Assembly (NCBI GenBank): GCA_041685075.1 | Contig: JAWLGN010000277.1 | Coordinates: forward strand, 1-7,401 | DNA from: JAMCRM01 sp041685075 | GTDB taxonomy: Bacteria > Acidobacteriota > Terriglobia > Bryobacterales > Bryobacteraceae | Direction: 5' to 3' | DNA: 7,401 bases | Shown: positions 6,379 through 7,401 of the stretch, piece after piece | Numbering within the stretch: position 1 is the first letter of the stretch | Layout: each line of letters begins with the position of its first letter | Translations under genes and position numbers: made by a program | Notes under the pieces: generated by a model | The model's database searches: none | What the model saw: only the letters and a program-made list of their open reading frames with translations | What the model was told of the DNA's origin: nothing

Positions 6379-7401
6379 GAACTTCCCGCAAGAATCGGCA
6401 AATACGAACTCCAGGAGTTTCTCGGCGGCGGAATGTCGCATGTCTACAGGGCTCGTGATACGGTCATTGGCCGCACCGTGGCGGTGAAGATTCTGACCGA
6501 GCAGGGCTGCGCCGACGCCGATGCCAAGAAGCGCTTTTTGGCCGAAGCGCGCATGGCCGGCGGCATGTCCCACGAGAACGTGATCGCCATCTACGACTTC
6601 GGCGAGGACGAGCGGCAGCGTCCCTTCATGGTGATGGAGTTCCTGCGCGGGGAAGACCTGCGCCAGGCCATCCGCGAAGGCCATACGGGCGACCTGGGCA
6701 ACAAGCTGCGCATTGCGCTGGAGATCGGCCGCGCCATCGAGTACATCCACTCCCAGAAGATCATCCACCGCGACATCAAGCCGGAGAACATCCACCTCAG
6801 CACCACCGGTGCAGTGAAGCTGATGGACTTCGGAATCGCCAAGGCCGAGGGGCTGGCGCTCACCCGCGCCGGCTTCGTACTGGGCACCCCCTACTACATG
6901 GCTCCGGAGCAGGTGCTGGGCAAGGGCGTCACCGAACTGGTGGACGTCTACGCCTTCGGAGTCGTGCTCTACGAGTTGCTGACCGGCGGGGTGAAGCCGG
7001 TATCCGGCGAGACGCTGGAGCGGATCTTCCAGGCCATCATGCGGGAGCCGCTGAACTTGGAGCCGCTGCTCAAAGCCGGCGTTCCCCAACCCGTGGTGGA
7101 CCTGGTGGTGCGCTGCACCGCCAAAGATCCCGCCGATCGGCCGCAGGGATTCGGCGCCGTATGCCAGGAGCTGGAGCGCCTCCGGGAATTGGTGGAGACC
7201 GGCGCGGCGGCACAGGCGGGCACGGCTTGGGCTGCCGCCGCCGCACCGGCTGCCACGCCCGCGGCATTGCCGGCCGCCGCGCAGAGGAAACGCTGGCTCA
7301 TCCCGGCGATCGCCGCCGCTGTGGTCGTGGTGGCCGCCGCCGTTTGGTTCGCCCTGAGAACGTCGCCGCAGGCACCGGAACTGCCCCCGCGCATCTCCAC
7401 C
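6376..7401 (+). CDS. Transmembrane Ser/Thr protein kinase, PpkA-type, partial at right edge
   Basis: The frame is open to the window end (342 residues seen). All catalytic elements are present: glycine loop GGGMSHVY (17-24), ATP-binding Lys38 in VAVKIL, probable helix-C Glu57, HRDIKPEN (131-138) with catalytic Asp133, DFG (151-153), GTPYYMAPE (170-178), DVYAFG (190-195) and Arg255. It is an RD-type Hanks kinase expected to be active, with activation-loop candidates such as Thr163 and Thr171. An Ala-rich linker (276-303) leads to RKR (304-306) and a membrane segment (about 307-327), placing the catalytic domain in the cytoplasm and the unseen C-terminus outside. In T6SS clusters such kinases (PpkA) control assembly by phosphorylating FHA or other components. 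Its overlap with tssM supports a T6SS role; the true substrate is not visible here. The periplasmic domain, which would show the input sensed, lies outside the window. Confidence 0.93.
   Translation, partial: MELPARIGKYELQEFLGGGMSHVYRARDTVIGRTVAVKILTEQGCADADAKKRFLAEARMAGGMSHENVIAIYDFGEDERQRPFMVMEFLRGEDLRQAIREGHTGDLGNKLRIALEIGRAIEYIHSQKIIHRDIKPENIHLSTTGAVKLMDFGIAKAEGLALTRAGFVLGTPYYMAPEQVLGKGVTELVDVYAFGVVLYELLTGGVKPVSGETLERIFQAIMREPLNLEPLLKAGVPQPVVDLVVRCTAKDPADRPQGFGAVCQELERLRELVETGAAAQAGTAWAAAAAPAATPAALPAAAQRKRWLIPAIAAAVVVVAAAVWFALRTSPQAPELPPRIST

Noticed and set aside
2729..6391. A 1220-codon open frame on the minus strand opposite the whole of tssM
   Set aside because: Its codons are in exact register with tssM codons, so its stops would need TTA, CTA or TCA on the sense strand. 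These codons are avoided in GC-rich genes. Its translation is rich in Arg, Gly, His and Gln with no recognisable domain, while tssM is clearly real.
6289..7089. A 266-codon minus-strand frame opposite the kinase
   Set aside because: It covers the catalytic motifs of a clear Hanks kinase on the plus strand and shows no recognisable domain of its own.

Overview
This window is the core of a type VI secretion system (T6SS) locus from a GC-rich bacterium. Three complete T6SS baseplate and membrane-complex genes (tssK, tssL, tssM) are followed by a membrane-anchored Ser/Thr protein kinase that runs off the right edge. A divergent gene on the minus strand runs off the left edge. The GC-rich codon use, the style of the TssM protein and the proline-rich tail with GE-F/L motifs on the divergent protein suggest Acidobacteriota (Bryobacter/Solibacter-like). 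That assignment is from memory of similar proteins and is an inference; no marker gene is present.

Layout. Positions 715 to 1 (minus): partial gene for a protein with a kinase N-lobe-like head, lacking the catalytic lysine and the whole C-lobe, followed by a Pro/Ala octapeptide repeat tract and short recurring motifs. Positions 716 to 843: a 128-base divergent intergenic region with candidate back-to-back promoters, a 16-base inverted repeat and a possible 15-codon upstream ORF. Positions 844 to 2184: tssK. Positions 2195 to 2911: tssL. Positions 2918 to 6376: tssM. Positions 6376 to the right edge: kinase. The four plus-strand genes are separated by 10 and 6 bases and then overlap by one base (TGATG), so they almost certainly form one operon.

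How the genes work together. TssK links the T6SS baseplate to the membrane complex. TssL and TssM are the inner-membrane part of that complex, with TssM spanning the periplasm. In known systems a transmembrane PpkA-type kinase gates assembly by phosphorylating an FHA protein or other T6SS parts; the kinase here, starting on the stop codon of tssM, is well placed for that role. The divergent protein aligns without gaps to the first 32 residues of this kinase's catalytic domain but has His where the kinase has its ATP-binding Lys. It may be a non-catalytic partner, substrate or decoy of the same pathway. Points of interest are this truncated pseudokinase, its repeat tail, a changed Walker A motif in TssM, and the absence of tssJ and of any peptidoglycan-binding domain in the visible part. 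No RNA genes, mobile elements or CRISPR arrays were seen.
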